In this document: positions 34,658 through 44,820 of the stretch, piece by piece
Numbering within the stretch: position 1 is the stretch's first letter
How the letters are laid out: the number at the start of each line of letters is the position of its first letter
NCBI RefSeq assembly: GCF_004661485.1
Contig: NZ_PQVH01000008.1
Coordinates: 124,001 to 188,000 of the forward strand
From: Methylotenera oryzisoli
Lineage (GTDB): Bacteria > Pseudomonadota > Gammaproteobacteria > Burkholderiales > Methylophilaceae
Length of the DNA stretch: 64,000 bases
Reading direction: 5' to 3'
Position numbers and translations under genes: made by a program
Notes under the pieces: generated by a model
The model's input: the letters and a program-made list of their open reading frames with translations, nothing else
What the model was told of the DNA's origin: nothing
Database searches by the model: none

Positions 34658-35271
34658 ATCAAATTCAGTTAATTTGCGGCGTAGACGAAGCTGGGCGCGG
34701 CCCACTAGCCGGCGATGTTTATGCCGCTGCAGTGATACTTGACCCAGAAAAACCGATTCAAGGCTTAGCTGACTCAAAAAAACTAAGTGAAAAAAAGCGT
34801 GATGCGTTGGCACTTGAGATTAAATCGTATGCTTTAGCTTGGAGTATTGCACACAGTACAGTAGAAGAAATTGACGAAATCAATATCTTGCAGGCTAGTT
34901 TGCTGGCAATGAAGCGTGCGATTGAATCAATACAAGCCAGTGAACCTGTGCAAGCTAGTCTAGCTGGCATGCTACCGATGCAATTGCTAGTGCAGGTAGA
35001 TGGCAATCAATGCCCTAAAATCAGTTTACCGTGCGAGGCTATCGTTAAAGGTGATAGCAAAGTACAGGCCATTTCTGCAGCATCCATTTTAGCTAAAACT
35101 GCACGTGATGCTGCACTGTATGAGTTAGACCAGCAATATCCTATGTATGGATTTGCACAACATAAGGGTTATCCAACAGCAGCTCATATGGCACTGTTGC
35201 GCCAACACGGTGTTTCGCCTGTACACCGGCGCAGCTATGCACCAGTACGAGCATTGATCCTGAATAATTAA
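34654..35271 (+). CDS. rnhB: Ribonuclease HII
   Basis: The product has 205 residues. [22 protein letters not shown] (Asp11, Glu12) and [11 protein letters not shown] are plain. [32 protein letters not shown] and [11 protein letters not shown] complete the active site. It removes ribonucleotides from DNA-RNA hybrids. It overlaps lpxB by 4 bp and converges on the next gene with overlapping stops. Confidence 0.97.
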   Translation: MNQIQLICGVDEAGRGPLAGDVYAAAVILDPEKPIQGLADSKKLSEKKRDALALEIKSYALAWSIAHSTVEEIDEINILQASLLAMKRAIESIQASEPVQASLAGMLPMQLLVQVDGNQCPKISLPCEAIVKGDSKVQAISAASILAKTARDAALYELDQQYPMYGFAQHKGYPTAAHMALLRQHGVSPVHRRSYAPVRALILNN

Positions 35272-35984
35272 GCTAACAGCAAGAACACTGTTGGTTTTTT
35301 ATGTAAGTCTGGCAGCACCGACGTTTTCCATTCTTTCACACGTTTTGTGATAATTAACTCATCACTACAGCTAATATTGCAGGCGATACATAATCTAGTT
35401 TCACCATTGCATGTGTTGAGTATATCTTCAAGCATATGCTGATTACGGTAAGGTGTTTCGATAAATATCTGTGTTTCCTGCTGTTTTGAGCGCTTTTCAA
35501 TTTCTTTAAGCTGAATAACGCGCGCGGCTTTATCACTCGGTAAGTAACCTAAAAAGGTAAAGCGCTGCCCATTCAGGCCACTTGCCATTAAGCTGAGTAA
35601 AATAGAGGAGGGGCCGACAAGCGGAGTTACTCGAATTCCCTTTTGGTGTGCAAGTGCGGCAAGCTTGGCACCGGGATCGGCGATGCCCGGACATCCAGCC
35701 TCGCTCATCAAGCCAACGTCTTTACCTGCCATCAGTGAGTTTAGTAAAGCGGGTAACTCTTTATCACTCGTATGCTCATTTAATGGTTTAAGCAAAAGGT
35801 CGCGTATGGGCTTGCTGTGTTTAATCGCGCTTAAGAAATGACGCGCAGTTTTCTCATTCTCAACAACAAACTCATCTAACTGCTGCGCGATAGCCACTAC
35901 CTCTGCAGGCAATACCTTGGTGATATTATCTTCGCCAAGAGTAACCGGAATAAAGTAGAGTGTTCCTGTTTTTTGATTAATCAT
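35268..35984 (-). CDS. SAM-dependent methyltransferase, tetrapyrrole-methylase fold (RsmI paralogue)
   Basis: The product has 238 residues. [21 protein letters not shown] and [21 protein letters not shown] match the RsmI/TP-methylase core, as does [10 protein letters not shown]. The N-terminal 'ATPIGNLxD' of true RsmI is replaced by [12 protein letters not shown], so it is a paralogue, not the 16S C1402 methylase itself. The substrate is unknown. The start overlaps the DUF4139 stop by 1 bp (TAATG). Confidence 0.85.
   Translation of the reverse strand: MINQKTGTLYFIPVTLGEDNITKVLPAEVVAIAQQLDEFVVENEKTARHFLSAIKHSKPIRDLLLKPLNEHTSDKELPALLNSLMAGKDVGLMSEAGCPGIADPGAKLAALAHQKGIRVTPLVGPSSILLSLMASGLNGQRFTFLGYLPSDKAARVIQLKEIEKRSKQQETQIFIETPYRNQHMLEDILNTCNGETRLCIACNISCSDELIITKRVKEWKTSVLPDLHKKPTVFLLLA
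35273..35300 (+). terminator. Terminator for rnhB, inside the 3' end of the convergent gene
   Basis: CTAACAG (35273-35279), 8-nt loop, CTGTTGG (35288-35294) with one T-G pair, then six T. It begins 1 bp after the rnhB stop and lies wholly in the coding sequence of the minus-strand methylase gene. Confidence 0.65.
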
Positions 35985-37429
35985 TAATATTTCACTTGTA
36001 CTCGATAACTTAATGTAGCCTTACCTTCTGCAGGTACGTCAATTTTCCACACAGCTGTATTACTAGTGGCTTTTTGGCTAGGATGAGTTTCTTTTGTTAT
36101 TTTCCAATCGGCCGGAATCGGCTCTTGCACGGTAACAGTAACACGCTCTTTTTTTGCGTTTTTGATCACAATCTCATACGCGCTTTCGAACATACTATTA
36201 CCTTTGGCCGGGCGTGGTAAGGTTTTGAAGTCAGATTGCTTTTTATCTGCGGTTACATCAAATGCGTCACCTAACTTAAGTCGTACTGTTTCGTTTTTAG
36301 GGGTATGGTCAATACGGTCTTCCCCTACAAATTGCGCATTCCCTGAGCTATCTTTTTTATAGACCCGCATAATGCCTTTAGGTAAGGGGATGCCTAATTT
36401 TGCAGCTTCTTTGTTATCAAAATCTACAAATACGCCAACCTTTAACTTCTGACCTAAATCACCATAGCTGGCGTTGTAATAATAGTCAGCACCACGTAAC
36501 ACTAACTCTTTGCGTGCTGGCACCTGTGATGCAGAAAGCAGGGCTACTTGCTTGGTTTGATTCTCTGCAATCGTGGTTGGGTGATCCATACTGTATAAAT
36601 GGTACTCAAGCAGCGACTCTTCAGCCATAGGCGCAGCGGCGTCAGCTGTCATTTCTAAGCCTTTTCTCATACTCATCGCACGTGGGTAATTATCTTGTAC
36701 ACGATTAACATCTCCTGCTACTAGCTGCAATTTCGCATTTTGGTAACTGGTGCCACTGGTGTTGGTCAGCGTAACCCAGCCAGACAAATCTAGGCTGTCC
36801 TCTTTCGCATTTAGTTCTGCTACGTAATCAGCTTTCCAGTCCAAGCCGCCAGTCAAATAGCTCAACTCAACAGATTGCTCACCTGCTGTTTTATTATTAA
36901 GCTTAGTAATCAGGGTAGGGCGGTCACGTAAATTGATCGGCACATTATCATACACAATACGACCAGGCATGCCAGTTTCAATACGGTTGCCGATTTTCAT
37001 CACGACGCCGTTGTTAGCAGATAATACAGAAGCTTGTTCGCTGGTTTCTATGCCTGTAGCCGGGTTCGTGCTAATGACTCGCACCATTTTCCCTACATAT
37101 TTTTCTAGTAGTTTTTGTGGTGTAAGTAAGTCAAAATCAAAATTTTGTTCTAAAGTATCAAAGCTGCCCTTATGGCTAAGGCTACGCAATAAGGCTGTTT
37201 CTGGCCGTATTTGCGCACTTACGTCGCGTAATGCCAAGTTGTTTAAACCACTATTTAGTTTAACTTTACGCTGATCTTTAACTAAGGCTAAATTGCCATT
37301 GTAGATAGTAACGGCAACAGACTGCTGATCGCTTAAACTGCTGATGGCTTCATCTGCCTCTGTCGCCATGATATTGCTTGATAAAACGGACAGCACGCAA
37401 AGTACGATCAATTTATATTGATTAGGCAT
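35984..37429 (-). CDS. Exported DUF4139-domain protein
   Basis: The product has 481 residues. I start at 37429, with AGGAGT 6 bp upstream; a longer frame to 37471 lacks this. The N-terminus (KLIVLCVLSVLSSNIMA) is a signal peptide. SVAVTIYNGNLALVKDQRKVKL begins the mature protein. The DUF4139 core (about 190-480) has VELSYLTGGLDWKADYVAEL and ends with PAEGKATLSYRVQVKY. Relatives are secreted or periplasmic proteins of unknown role. It lies 61 bp from maf on the same strand. Confidence 0.85.
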   Translation of the reverse strand: MPNQYKLIVLCVLSVLSSNIMATEADEAISSLSDQQSVAVTIYNGNLALVKDQRKVKLNSGLNNLALRDVSAQIRPETALLRSLSHKGSFDTLEQNFDFDLLTPQKLLEKYVGKMVRVISTNPATGIETSEQASVLSANNGVVMKIGNRIETGMPGRIVYDNVPINLRDRPTLITKLNNKTAGEQSVELSYLTGGLDWKADYVAELNAKEDSLDLSGWVTLTNTSGTSYQNAKLQLVAGDVNRVQDNYPRAMSMRKGLEMTADAAAPMAEESLLEYHLYSMDHPTTIAENQTKQVALLSASQVPARKELVLRGADYYYNASYGDLGQKLKVGVFVDFDNKEAAKLGIPLPKGIMRVYKKDSSGNAQFVGEDRIDHTPKNETVRLKLGDAFDVTADKKQSDFKTLPRPAKGNSMFESAYEIVIKNAKKERVTVTVQEPIPADWKITKETHPSQKATSNTAVWKIDVPAEGKATLSYRVQVKY

Positions 37430-37490
37430 TACAAACTCCTTCTTGGTGAGAGTGGGTAAATGTGGCAACAATAAATAGCATTAAGTTCAT

Positions 37491-38072
37491 TTATATTACG
37501 GACACTTGCTCATGATTCAGCATGTTAATCAGAGCAATCAGCGGTAAGCCAATCAGCGCATTAGGGTCTTCACCAGTCATTCTTTCGATAATAGCAATGC
37601 CCAATCCTTCTGACTTTGCACTACCGGCACAATGATAAGGCTGTTCTTTTAGCAGATAATTTTCAATTTGCGCATCCGTTAAATTTCTAAACTGCACAAC
37701 ATAAGGCACAACTGCCGCTTGCATATGCTGCGTTTTTGCATTGTATAAACATAACGCGCTATGGAAAATCACTTCCCTGCCACGCATCATACGCAGCTGT
37801 TTAGTCGCATTGTCGTGATTTAATGGTTTGCCTAGTTGAATATTATCTAGTGTGGCTACCTGATCGCACCCAATCACTAGCGCATCTGTATGCGTAGCGC
37901 CGATTTTGATGGCTTTATCTTGAGCTAATCTTAAAGCTGTTTCTTGAGGTAATTCATTTTCTAGTGGCGTTTCATCTACATCTGGAGAGATGCAGCTAAA
38001 AGGAATCTGCAAGCGAGTTAATAGCTCACGTCTGTAAATTGAGGAGGAAGCAAGGATTAAATTATTGTGCAT
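37491..38072 (-). CDS. Maf-family nucleotide pyrophosphatase (YceF type)
   Basis: The product has 193 residues. [16 protein letters not shown], the Maf start, is followed by SPDVDETPL and [42 protein letters not shown] matches the YceF (7-methyl-GTP pyrophosphatase) subgroup rather than the dTTP/UTP type. It hydrolyses modified nucleotides and may act in housekeeping or division. In many betaproteobacteria it lies near yceD-rpmF-plsX, as here, though with pyruvate carboxylase genes between. Confidence 0.92.
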   Translation of the reverse strand: MHNNLILASSSIYRRELLTRLQIPFSCISPDVDETPLENELPQETALRLAQDKAIKIGATHTDALVIGCDQVATLDNIQLGKPLNHDNATKQLRMMRGREVIFHSALCLYNAKTQHMQAAVVPYVVQFRNLTDAQIENYLLKEQPYHCAGSAKSEGLGIAIIERMTGEDPNALIGLPLIALINMLNHEQVSVI

Positions 38073-38084
38073 GATTATTATGGT

Positions 38085-38118
38085 AATAAAAAAGCCGACA
38101 GTACTTATCCGTCGGCTT
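38085..38118 (-). terminator. Terminator after pycB
   Basis: On the minus strand AAGCCGAC (38118-38111), an 11-nt loop, GTCGGCTT (38099-38092), then a T-run with one A. It ends the pycA-pycB transcript before maf. Confidence 0.85.
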
Positions 38119-38140
38119 AGTTTGTTAATTAAAGCATCGA

Positions 38141-39988
38141 TTATTCAGGTTGAATTTCAAGTAGAGATTCGTCCGGAGTAACAGTATCGCCTTTAGCTGC
38201 GTGGATAGCAACGACAATACCTGTGGTTGAAGCTTGGATTTCATTTTCCATTTTCATGGCTTCAATCACCAATACGCCATCACCAGCTTTTACTTTATCG
38301 CCAACGTTTACCTTAATCGCAACGATAGTGCCTGGCATAGAGGTGGTTACATGGCCTGGGTGAGAAGGGCGAGGACGGCCGCTACTTGTGTTGCTAGCTA
38401 CTTTTCTTTTGCCGCCACTACTTGTGCTGCCGCCATTAGAAATCTCGATTTCACTCAAGGTTTCAACGATGACTTCTTCAGCAATACCGTCAATAGACAC
38501 GAAATAAGGACGTTGCTCTTCACCAGCGTGGCCACTGCCAGTCACATTGATATGGAATGTTTCGCCATGCAATGTCACTTTAAACTCATTTGGTGCAAAT
38601 CTTGGGCCGCTAGATTTAATTGAGTTTTTATCTAGCAATACTTCAGGCACTAATGAACCAGCATTACGCTCTTGTAAATAAGTTTGGCCAATATCCGGGA
38701 ACATTGCATAAGTCAGCACATCCTCTTCTGACTTGGCAAAACGCTCAGCTTCACTGCTTAATCTTGCCATTTCTGGCTTGAGTAAATCTGCTGGTCTGCA
38801 GCTAACCACTTCAGCATCGCCAACAGCTTGTTGTTTGATGGCATCGTTAACCGCAGCAGGTGCTTTCCCGTATTGACCTAAGAAGTAGTTTTTAACTTCG
38901 TTGGTAATTGATTTATAACGAGCACCAGTCATTACGTTAAGTACAGCTTGTGTACCTACGATTTGCGATGTTGGTGTCACCAAAGGAGGGTAACCAAGAT
39001 CTTCACGTACTCTAGGAATTTCTTGCAGCACTTCATCCATGCGGTTAAGTGCGCCTTGCTCTTTTAGCTGGTTAGACAGGTTTGAGATCATACCGCCAGG
39101 GATCTGGTTCACCAGAACTCTGGTATCAACGCCGGTAAACTCACTCTCAAACTGCCAGTATTTCTTACGAACATCTCTGAAATAAGCAGTAATTTCCTGT
39201 AAAGCGGCTAAGTCTAAACCTGTGTCGTACTCAGTACCTTGTAACGCAGCCACTAGACTTTCAGTAGATGAATGGCTCGCACCTTCACCAAAAGATGAGT
39301 TACAGGTATCAATAATGCTCGCACCGGCCTCAATACCTTTAAGCAAGCTCATTGCAGATAAACCTGAGGTAGCATGGCTATGCAATTGAATTGGTAGGTT
39401 CACGGCACTACGCAATGCCTTAACCAACTCACCGGTACCTTGGGGTGTGAGTAAACCTGCCATATCTTTAATTGCGATAGTGTCGCAACCCATGGCTTCT
39501 AATTCTTTTGCTAACTGAACAAAATAGTTAACATCATGTACCGGACTTGTTGTGTAAGCAATGGCACCTTCAGCATGTTTGCCTAGCCTTTTAACAGCTT
39601 CAACCGAAGTTTGAATGTTACGCAAGTCATTCATGGCGTCAAAAATACGGAAAACATCAACGCCGTTATCTGCTGATTTCTGTACAAAAGCACGCACCAC
39701 ATCATCAGAGTAATGACGATAACCTAACAGGTTTTGGCCACGTAACAGCATTTTGATGCGACTGTTAGGTAAAGCTTTACGTAATTTAGCAAGACGCTCC
39801 CAAGGGTCTTCTTTTAGAAAACGTACACATGCATCGAATGTTGCACCGCCCCAAGCTTCAAGCGACCAAAAGCCGATAGCATCAAGCTTTGCACAAATTG
39901 GTAGCATGTCATCAGTACGCATGCGTGTTGCAATGAGCGACTGGTGACCATCGCGTAAAACTAGTTCAGTAACAGATACTTTTGCCAT
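38141..39988 (-). CDS. pycB: Pyruvate carboxylase subunit B / oxaloacetate decarboxylase alpha-like
   Basis: The product has 615 residues. The N-terminal carboxyltransferase domain begins [18 protein letters not shown] and has [16 protein letters not shown] and [14 protein letters not shown] (metal His). A PycA/OadA C-terminal domain follows, then a biotinyl domain with [11 protein letters not shown] (Lys579 is biotinylated). With an adjacent biotin carboxylase gene and no membrane decarboxylase subunits (beta, gamma), it most likely replenishes oxaloacetate. An 71-bp gap separates it from pycA. Confidence 0.9.
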   Translation of the reverse strand: MAKVSVTELVLRDGHQSLIATRMRTDDMLPICAKLDAIGFWSLEAWGGATFDACVRFLKEDPWERLAKLRKALPNSRIKMLLRGQNLLGYRHYSDDVVRAFVQKSADNGVDVFRIFDAMNDLRNIQTSVEAVKRLGKHAEGAIAYTTSPVHDVNYFVQLAKELEAMGCDTIAIKDMAGLLTPQGTGELVKALRSAVNLPIQLHSHATSGLSAMSLLKGIEAGASIIDTCNSSFGEGASHSSTESLVAALQGTEYDTGLDLAALQEITAYFRDVRKKYWQFESEFTGVDTRVLVNQIPGGMISNLSNQLKEQGALNRMDEVLQEIPRVREDLGYPPLVTPTSQIVGTQAVLNVMTGARYKSITNEVKNYFLGQYGKAPAAVNDAIKQQAVGDAEVVSCRPADLLKPEMARLSSEAERFAKSEEDVLTYAMFPDIGQTYLQERNAGSLVPEVLLDKNSIKSSGPRFAPNEFKVTLHGETFHINVTGSGHAGEEQRPYFVSIDGIAEEVIVETLSEIEISNGGSTSSGGKRKVASNTSSGRPRPSHPGHVTTSMPGTIVAIKVNVGDKVKAGDGVLVIEAMKMENEIQASTTGIVVAIHAAKGDTVTPDESLLEIQPE

Positions 39989-40059
39989 ATTTTTAATCTA
40001 TCAATCTAAGGTTAAAATTAATTTTTAATACTCGAAACTCTTGTTAACTACCTTTGGTG

Positions 40060-41478
40060 TTAAATACCTTCGTGTGCCGCAATTACCGCTGAAATTGCCG
40101 CTGCGATTAACTCAGGCGGAATTTCATTGGCATAATTTGCCAACTCAGGATGCATCTCTACGAAACTGGTATTAAACTCGGCATCTCTAAATTCCTGATG
40201 CTTAAGAATTTCTTGATAATAAGGGATAGTCGTTTTCACACCGTAAATGATCATGTCATCCAATGCACGGCGACCACGCTCAATCACACCTTCCCATGTT
40301 AGCGCCCATACCGTCAATTTTGCACACATTGAGTCATAGTATGGCGGTATTTCATAGCCACTAAAGATGGCAGCATCCATACGCACACCAGGACCACCAG
40401 GCGCATAGTAACGTGTAATTTTACCAAAACTTGGCAAGAATCCGTTTTTAGGATCTTCCGCATTGATACGGAATTCCATCGCGTAACCTCTAAAGGACAC
40501 GTCTTTTTGTTTGTACTGTAAAGGCAAGCCATAAGCCACACGGATTTGCTCCTGCACAATATCAATACCTGTGATTGTTTCAGTCACAGTATGTTCCACT
40601 TGTAAGCGTGTGTTCATTTCCATGAAGTAGAATGTATTGTCAGAATCCAGCAAGAACTCTACAGTGCCTGCGTTTTCATATCCTACCGCTTTGGCGGCTT
40701 TTACGGCCAACCCACCAATGTACTCACGCTGCGCTTGTGAAAGCTGAGGTGATGGTGCAATTTCAATTAACTTTTGGTTGCGGCGCTGTATTGAACAGTC
40801 GCGCTCAAACAAGTGAATAGCATTACCCTGAGCGTCAGCTAACACCTGCACCTCAATATGACGTGGAGATACTACGCACTTTTCAATAAACACTTCAGGT
40901 TTACCGAAAGCTTTGCTTGCTTCACTAATCACGCGATCATAGTTGCCTAACAACTCTTTTTCGCTGTCACAACGGCGAATGCCGCGACCGCCACCGCCAT
41001 TGGTTGCTTTAAGCATGACAGGGTAGCCAATCTTGCTAGCAAGCGCTACGGCTTCTTCTAAGTTCTTTAGGTTACCATTGCTTCCTGGTGTACACGGAAT
41101 ACCTGCTTTAGTCATTGCATTACGTGCTTGAATCTTGTCGCCCATTTGGCGAATGACATCAGCCTTAGGGCCGATAAATTTAACACCGCGACGCTCACAA
41201 ATCTCCGCTAGCTCTGGATTTTCAGACAAAAAGCCATAGCCAGGGTGCAGCGCGTCACAACCAGCAGCCACGGCCAAATTAACAATGTTATGTGCATTTA
41301 AATAGCCGGCAACAGGGTCTGCACCGATATGATAAGCTTCATCTGCTTTTTTAACATGCAAAGCTTGGCGGTCTGCATCTGTATAAATCGCAACAGATTT
41401 GATGCCCATCTCAGAGCATGCGCGCACAATACGTACTGCAATTTCACCGCGGTTAGCAACTAGAATTTTTTTGAACAC
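40060..41478 (-). CDS. pycA: Pyruvate carboxylase subunit A (biotin carboxylase)
   Basis: The product has 472 residues. MFKKILVANRGEIAVRIVRAC and HPGYGFLSENPELAEIC are the biotin carboxylase start. ATP-grasp motifs are KATNGGGGRGIRR and YFMEMNTRLQVEHTVTE. It carboxylates the biotin on PycB using ATP and bicarbonate. The pairing with pycB, and the absence of accB (BCCP) next to it, argue against the acetyl-CoA carboxylase subunit. The 278 bp upstream is the divergent promoter region shared with yceD. Confidence 0.9.
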   Translation of the reverse strand: MFKKILVANRGEIAVRIVRACSEMGIKSVAIYTDADRQALHVKKADEAYHIGADPVAGYLNAHNIVNLAVAAGCDALHPGYGFLSENPELAEICERRGVKFIGPKADVIRQMGDKIQARNAMTKAGIPCTPGSNGNLKNLEEAVALASKIGYPVMLKATNGGGGRGIRRCDSEKELLGNYDRVISEASKAFGKPEVFIEKCVVSPRHIEVQVLADAQGNAIHLFERDCSIQRRNQKLIEIAPSPQLSQAQREYIGGLAVKAAKAVGYENAGTVEFLLDSDNTFYFMEMNTRLQVEHTVTETITGIDIVQEQIRVAYGLPLQYKQKDVSFRGYAMEFRINAEDPKNGFLPSFGKITRYYAPGGPGVRMDAAIFSGYEIPPYYDSMCAKLTVWALTWEGVIERGRRALDDMIIYGVKTTIPYYQEILKHQEFRDAEFNTSFVEMHPELANYANEIPPELIAAAISAVIAAHEGI

Positions 41479-41756
41479 GTAGGTAAGCCTTAATTTTATT
41501 AAATATCGTCACAAAAACAGTGCAATTGTAACATGGGAGCCTTAATTGCTAAATCCCTAGCGCAAATTTAAGCGCTAAATTCGACATGAAAAGTCATTTT
41601 AACTGCCCAATTTAATTGTCAAATAACCAAGCCAGGGGCCCTGCATCCGATGACCCCATCAAACACTTTGTCTTTAATCTTGGTTTTTTAACCTATACCG
41701 CCCATTATCTAGGATAATTTCACCAAATTTAATTCAACTTAATTAAAAGCATAATC

Positions 41757-42275
41757 ATGACCAATCAAAACTTATTAATTGACAACCTAGCCTTTGCAGC
41801 CCGTGGCGAGCGTTTGCAAGCAAAGCTTCCACTTTCTGACTTCCCCAGGTTGAGTGAGCTCATTTCATCGCAGCAAACAAAAGACGCCACACAAACTGGT
41901 GAAGTTGAGTTTAAGCTAGAAGGTGAAAAGAATGTGCTTGGGCAGTGCTTTCTACATTTGACGTTAAATGTTAACTTGTTAACGTCTTGTCAGCGCTGCC
42001 TAACCGACATGCCTTTAACTTTGGCGTTGAATTTTCACTACCTAATCAGCAATGTGGATGCAGACACTTTGGATGATGTTGAGGCAGAAGCTGGTGATGA
42101 TTTTGACGTTCAGGAGGTGAGTCAGTCAATGGATGTTAAGTTACTTGTTGAGGATGAGGTTATAATTGCGCTGCCAATCGCTCCTGTGCATGAGGGTGAT
42201 TGCGCGCCGGCCACAATGCAAAGTGGTGAGAAGCCTAACCCGTTTGCGGCGCTAAAAGGATTAATTAAATCTTAA
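41757..42275 (+). CDS. yceD: YceD family (DUF177) rRNA-associated protein
   Basis: The product has 172 residues. The DUF177 core has LTSCQRCLTDMPLTL, with the paired cysteines, and an acidic region around 105-130 (DDVEAEAGDDFDVQEV). Then comes LLVEDEVIIALPIAPVHEGDCAP. YceD is linked to 23S rRNA accumulation and precedes rpmF and plsX in proteobacteria, as here. Confidence 0.93.
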   Translation: MTNQNLLIDNLAFAARGERLQAKLPLSDFPRLSELISSQQTKDATQTGEVEFKLEGEKNVLGQCFLHLTLNVNLLTSCQRCLTDMPLTLALNFHYLISNVDADTLDDVEAEAGDDFDVQEVSQSMDVKLLVEDEVIIALPIAPVHEGDCAPATMQSGEKPNPFAALKGLIKS

Positions 42276-42429
42276 AATATATAGTATTGGCTGACAAAAC
42301 TAATGTTTTGTATTATTATTACGGGTTAGTTATTTAGTGTAATCTTAAATTAGTGATGCGTTATTCATTTATACGCATCGATTTACAAGTAATTGAGATG
42401 ATGTTTTAATCATTTTATTGGAGTTTATT

Positions 42430-42609
42430 ATGGCAGTTCAGCAAAACAAAAAGACACCTTCAAAGCGCGGTATGCACCGTTCGCACGACTTTTTGACAAA
42501 TCCACCATTAGCAGTTGAGCCAACTACTGGCGAAACGCACTTGCGTCACCATATTAGTCCTAATGGCTACTACCGTGGCCGTAAAGTATTGCCATCAAAA
42601 GGCGAGTAA
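42430..42609 (+). CDS. rpmF: 50S ribosomal protein L32
   Basis: The product has 59 residues and starts [22 protein letters not shown], the L32 signature. [16 protein letters not shown] ends it. I start at 42430 with TTGGAG 6 bp upstream; an in-frame ATG at 42418 only adds MEFI. It lacks the zinc cysteines found in some L32 forms. Confidence 0.96.
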   Translation: MAVQQNKKTPSKRGMHRSHDFLTNPPLAVEPTTGETHLRHHISPNGYYRGRKVLPSKGE

Positions 42610-42672
42610 ATCTACTCGGCGAACAATCTCAATAACAACTTTAGTTTAAATTGAATTGTTTGGCAGTACAGG

Positions 42673-42714
42673 AAACATAACGCCGCTCCATTAGCTTGGA
42701 GCGGCGTTATGTTT
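42673..42714 (+). terminator. Long perfect hairpin between rpmF and plsX
   Basis: Bases 42673-42689 pair with 42698-42714 over 17 bp (core AACGCCGCTCC/GGAGCGGCGTT), 8-nt loop. The stem ends in GTTTT. It is probably a terminator or attenuator that uncouples rpmF from the fatty-acid genes. Confidence 0.75.
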
Positions 42715-42796
42715 TAATGGTGTACCTATTAATCATGTTGCTAGCTGATGGCAACGATGTTCCGATTAAATTACTATTCAGATTGAGTATAAAGTA

Positions 42797-43843
42797 ATGG
42801 ATATTACAATTGCAATCGACGCAATGGGTGGCGATCACGGCCCCCACGTAACAGTGCCGGCGGCATTAAAAGCATTAAATTCAGATTCTGAGTTAAATAT
42901 TGTTTTAGTGGGCTTGAGCGATGTCATTGAAGCTGAACTAAAGGCACACAAAGCAACTGTTAGTCCGCGCCTGCGCATTCACCATGCAACTGAAGTTGTT
43001 ACCATGGACGAGTCACCGCAAAGTGCCCTAAAGAATAAAAAAGATTCTTCCATGCGTGTTGCCATTAATTTGGTTAAAAGCGGTGAAGCTAACGCCTGTG
43101 TCAGTGCAGGTAATACCGGCGCACTCATGGCAACAGCACGTTTTGTGTTAAAAACACTACCTGGCATAGACCGTCCTGCAATCGCCTCAGCTTTACCTAG
43201 TGAAAAAGGTAATACCTACATGCTAGATTTAGGGGCAAACGCCGACTGTACGCCTGAGCATCTATATCAATTTGCCATCATGGGTGCAATGTTGGTGAGC
43301 TGTGTCGAACATAAAGAGCGCCCGACCGTAGGCTTGCTAAATATTGGCTCGGAAGATATTAAAGGCAATGAAGTGGTCAAACAGGCTGGTGAGTTGCTCA
43401 AAGCCAGTCATTTGAATTTTTATGGTAATGTTGAAGGTGATGACATTTTTAAAGGAACGACCGATTTGGTTGTTTGTGATGGCTTTGTGGGCAACGTCTC
43501 ACTGAAAACCACAGAGGGCCTTGCTCATATGATGGGTAAGTTTTTAACCCAAGAATTCAAAAAGAGCTGGTTAACCAAGCTAATGGCACTTTGTGCGATG
43601 CCAGTACTCAAAGCCTTTAAAAATCGCTTAGACCCACGTCGTTACAATGGGGCAAGCTTTTTGGGCTTGCGTGGTATTGTGGTTAAAAGTCACGGTGGTG
43701 CAGATCGCGTGGCTTTTTTCTCTGCAATCCATGTGGCGATAGAAGAAGCGCGTAGCGGAGTGCTACGTCGCATTACCGAGCAGCTGGAAATTGAACATTT
43801 ACAACCGAGTACGGCTGTAAAAAACTCTCAGGATATGCAATGA
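42797..43843 (+). CDS. plsX: Phosphate acyltransferase PlsX
   Basis: The product has 348 residues. [22 protein letters not shown] is the PlsX start. [28 protein letters not shown] and [18 protein letters not shown] follow. It makes acyl-phosphate from acyl-ACP for phospholipid synthesis. The stop overlaps fabH by 4 bp (ATGA). Confidence 0.97.
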   Translation: MDITIAIDAMGGDHGPHVTVPAALKALNSDSELNIVLVGLSDVIEAELKAHKATVSPRLRIHHATEVVTMDESPQSALKNKKDSSMRVAINLVKSGEANACVSAGNTGALMATARFVLKTLPGIDRPAIASALPSEKGNTYMLDLGANADCTPEHLYQFAIMGAMLVSCVEHKERPTVGLLNIGSEDIKGNEVVKQAGELLKASHLNFYGNVEGDDIFKGTTDLVVCDGFVGNVSLKTTEGLAHMMGKFLTQEFKKSWLTKLMALCAMPVLKAFKNRLDPRRYNGASFLGLRGIVVKSHGGADRVAFFSAIHVAIEEARSGVLRRITEQLEIEHLQPSTAVKNSQDMQ

Positions 43844-44784
43844 TATTTTCTCGTATAGCAGGCACCGGTAGCTATTTACCAAGCAAAATACTTACCAATG
43901 CTGATTTGGAACGCATGGTAGATACTACCGACGAATGGATTTTTACACGCACCGGCATACGTGAGCGCCATATAGCAGGCGAAGGCGAGTTTACAAGTGA
44001 CTTAGCCTTTCAAGCTGCTAAAAATGCAATTGCCAGTGCGGGCTTGACTCCAAATGATATTGATTTAATTATTGTTGCGACTACTACGCCAGATAAAGTG
44101 TTTCCTAGCGTCGCGACAATGGTACAAAAGAAACTGGAGATATCAGGTTGCCCAGCATTTGACATACAAGCAGTTTGCAGTGGTTTTGTGTATGCGTTGA
44201 CTACGGCAGATAACTTTATTAAATCTGGCAGTGCTAAATGTGCATTAGTCATCGGCGCCGAGACATTCTCACGCATCACTGATTACACCGACCGCGGCAA
44301 TTGTATTCTTTGGGGTGATGGTGCTGGTGCAGTTGTGCTGCAGGCATCAAGTGAGCAGGGTGTTATTTCTACACACCTGCATGCTGATGGCCGTTATGAA
44401 AACATGCTGCATGTGCCGCGCAATGCTGACAAGCCCGATACCGTTGTGATGGAAGGTAACGCTGTATTTAAAATGGCGGTCAACACCTTGGATCAAATTG
44501 TTGATGAAACGCTTGCTGCTAATAATATGCAGAAATCAGACATTGACTGGCTGGTACCGCATCAAGCGAATATCCGCATACTGCAGGCTACTGCTAAAAA
44601 GTTAGAGATGAGCATGGATAAGGTGGTGGTCACTGTAGATAGGCACGGCAACACTTCTGCAGCATCTATTCCTTTAGCATTAGATACAGCAGTAAAAGAC
44701 GGTCGCATCAAACGCGGTGACGTGATATTAATGGAGGCTTTTGGTGGCGGATTCACTTGGGGTTCTGCATTAATTAAGTATTAA
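43840..44784 (+). CDS. fabH: 3-oxoacyl-ACP synthase III
   Basis: The product has 314 residues. Cys113 ([10 protein letters not shown]), His in VPHQANIRI (about 241) and Asn in [10 protein letters not shown] (about 271) form the catalytic triad. [17 protein letters not shown] is typical of FabH. It starts fatty-acid synthesis from acetyl-CoA and malonyl-ACP made by FabD downstream. Confidence 0.97.
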   Translation: MIFSRIAGTGSYLPSKILTNADLERMVDTTDEWIFTRTGIRERHIAGEGEFTSDLAFQAAKNAIASAGLTPNDIDLIIVATTTPDKVFPSVATMVQKKLEISGCPAFDIQAVCSGFVYALTTADNFIKSGSAKCALVIGAETFSRITDYTDRGNCILWGDGAGAVVLQASSEQGVISTHLHADGRYENMLHVPRNADKPDTVVMEGNAVFKMAVNTLDQIVDETLAANNMQKSDIDWLVPHQANIRILQATAKKLEMSMDKVVVTVDRHGNTSAASIPLALDTAVKDGRIKRGDVILMEAFGGGFTWGSALIKY

Positions 44785-44820
44785 TATTCAATAAACTATA
44801 TAGATAATATAAAGTAATTT

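Noticed and set aside
40060-41478. accC of acetyl-CoA carboxylase
   Set aside because: The usual partner accB is absent and a biotinylated carboxyltransferase gene (pycB) follows on the same strand. Pyruvate carboxylase is the better call.
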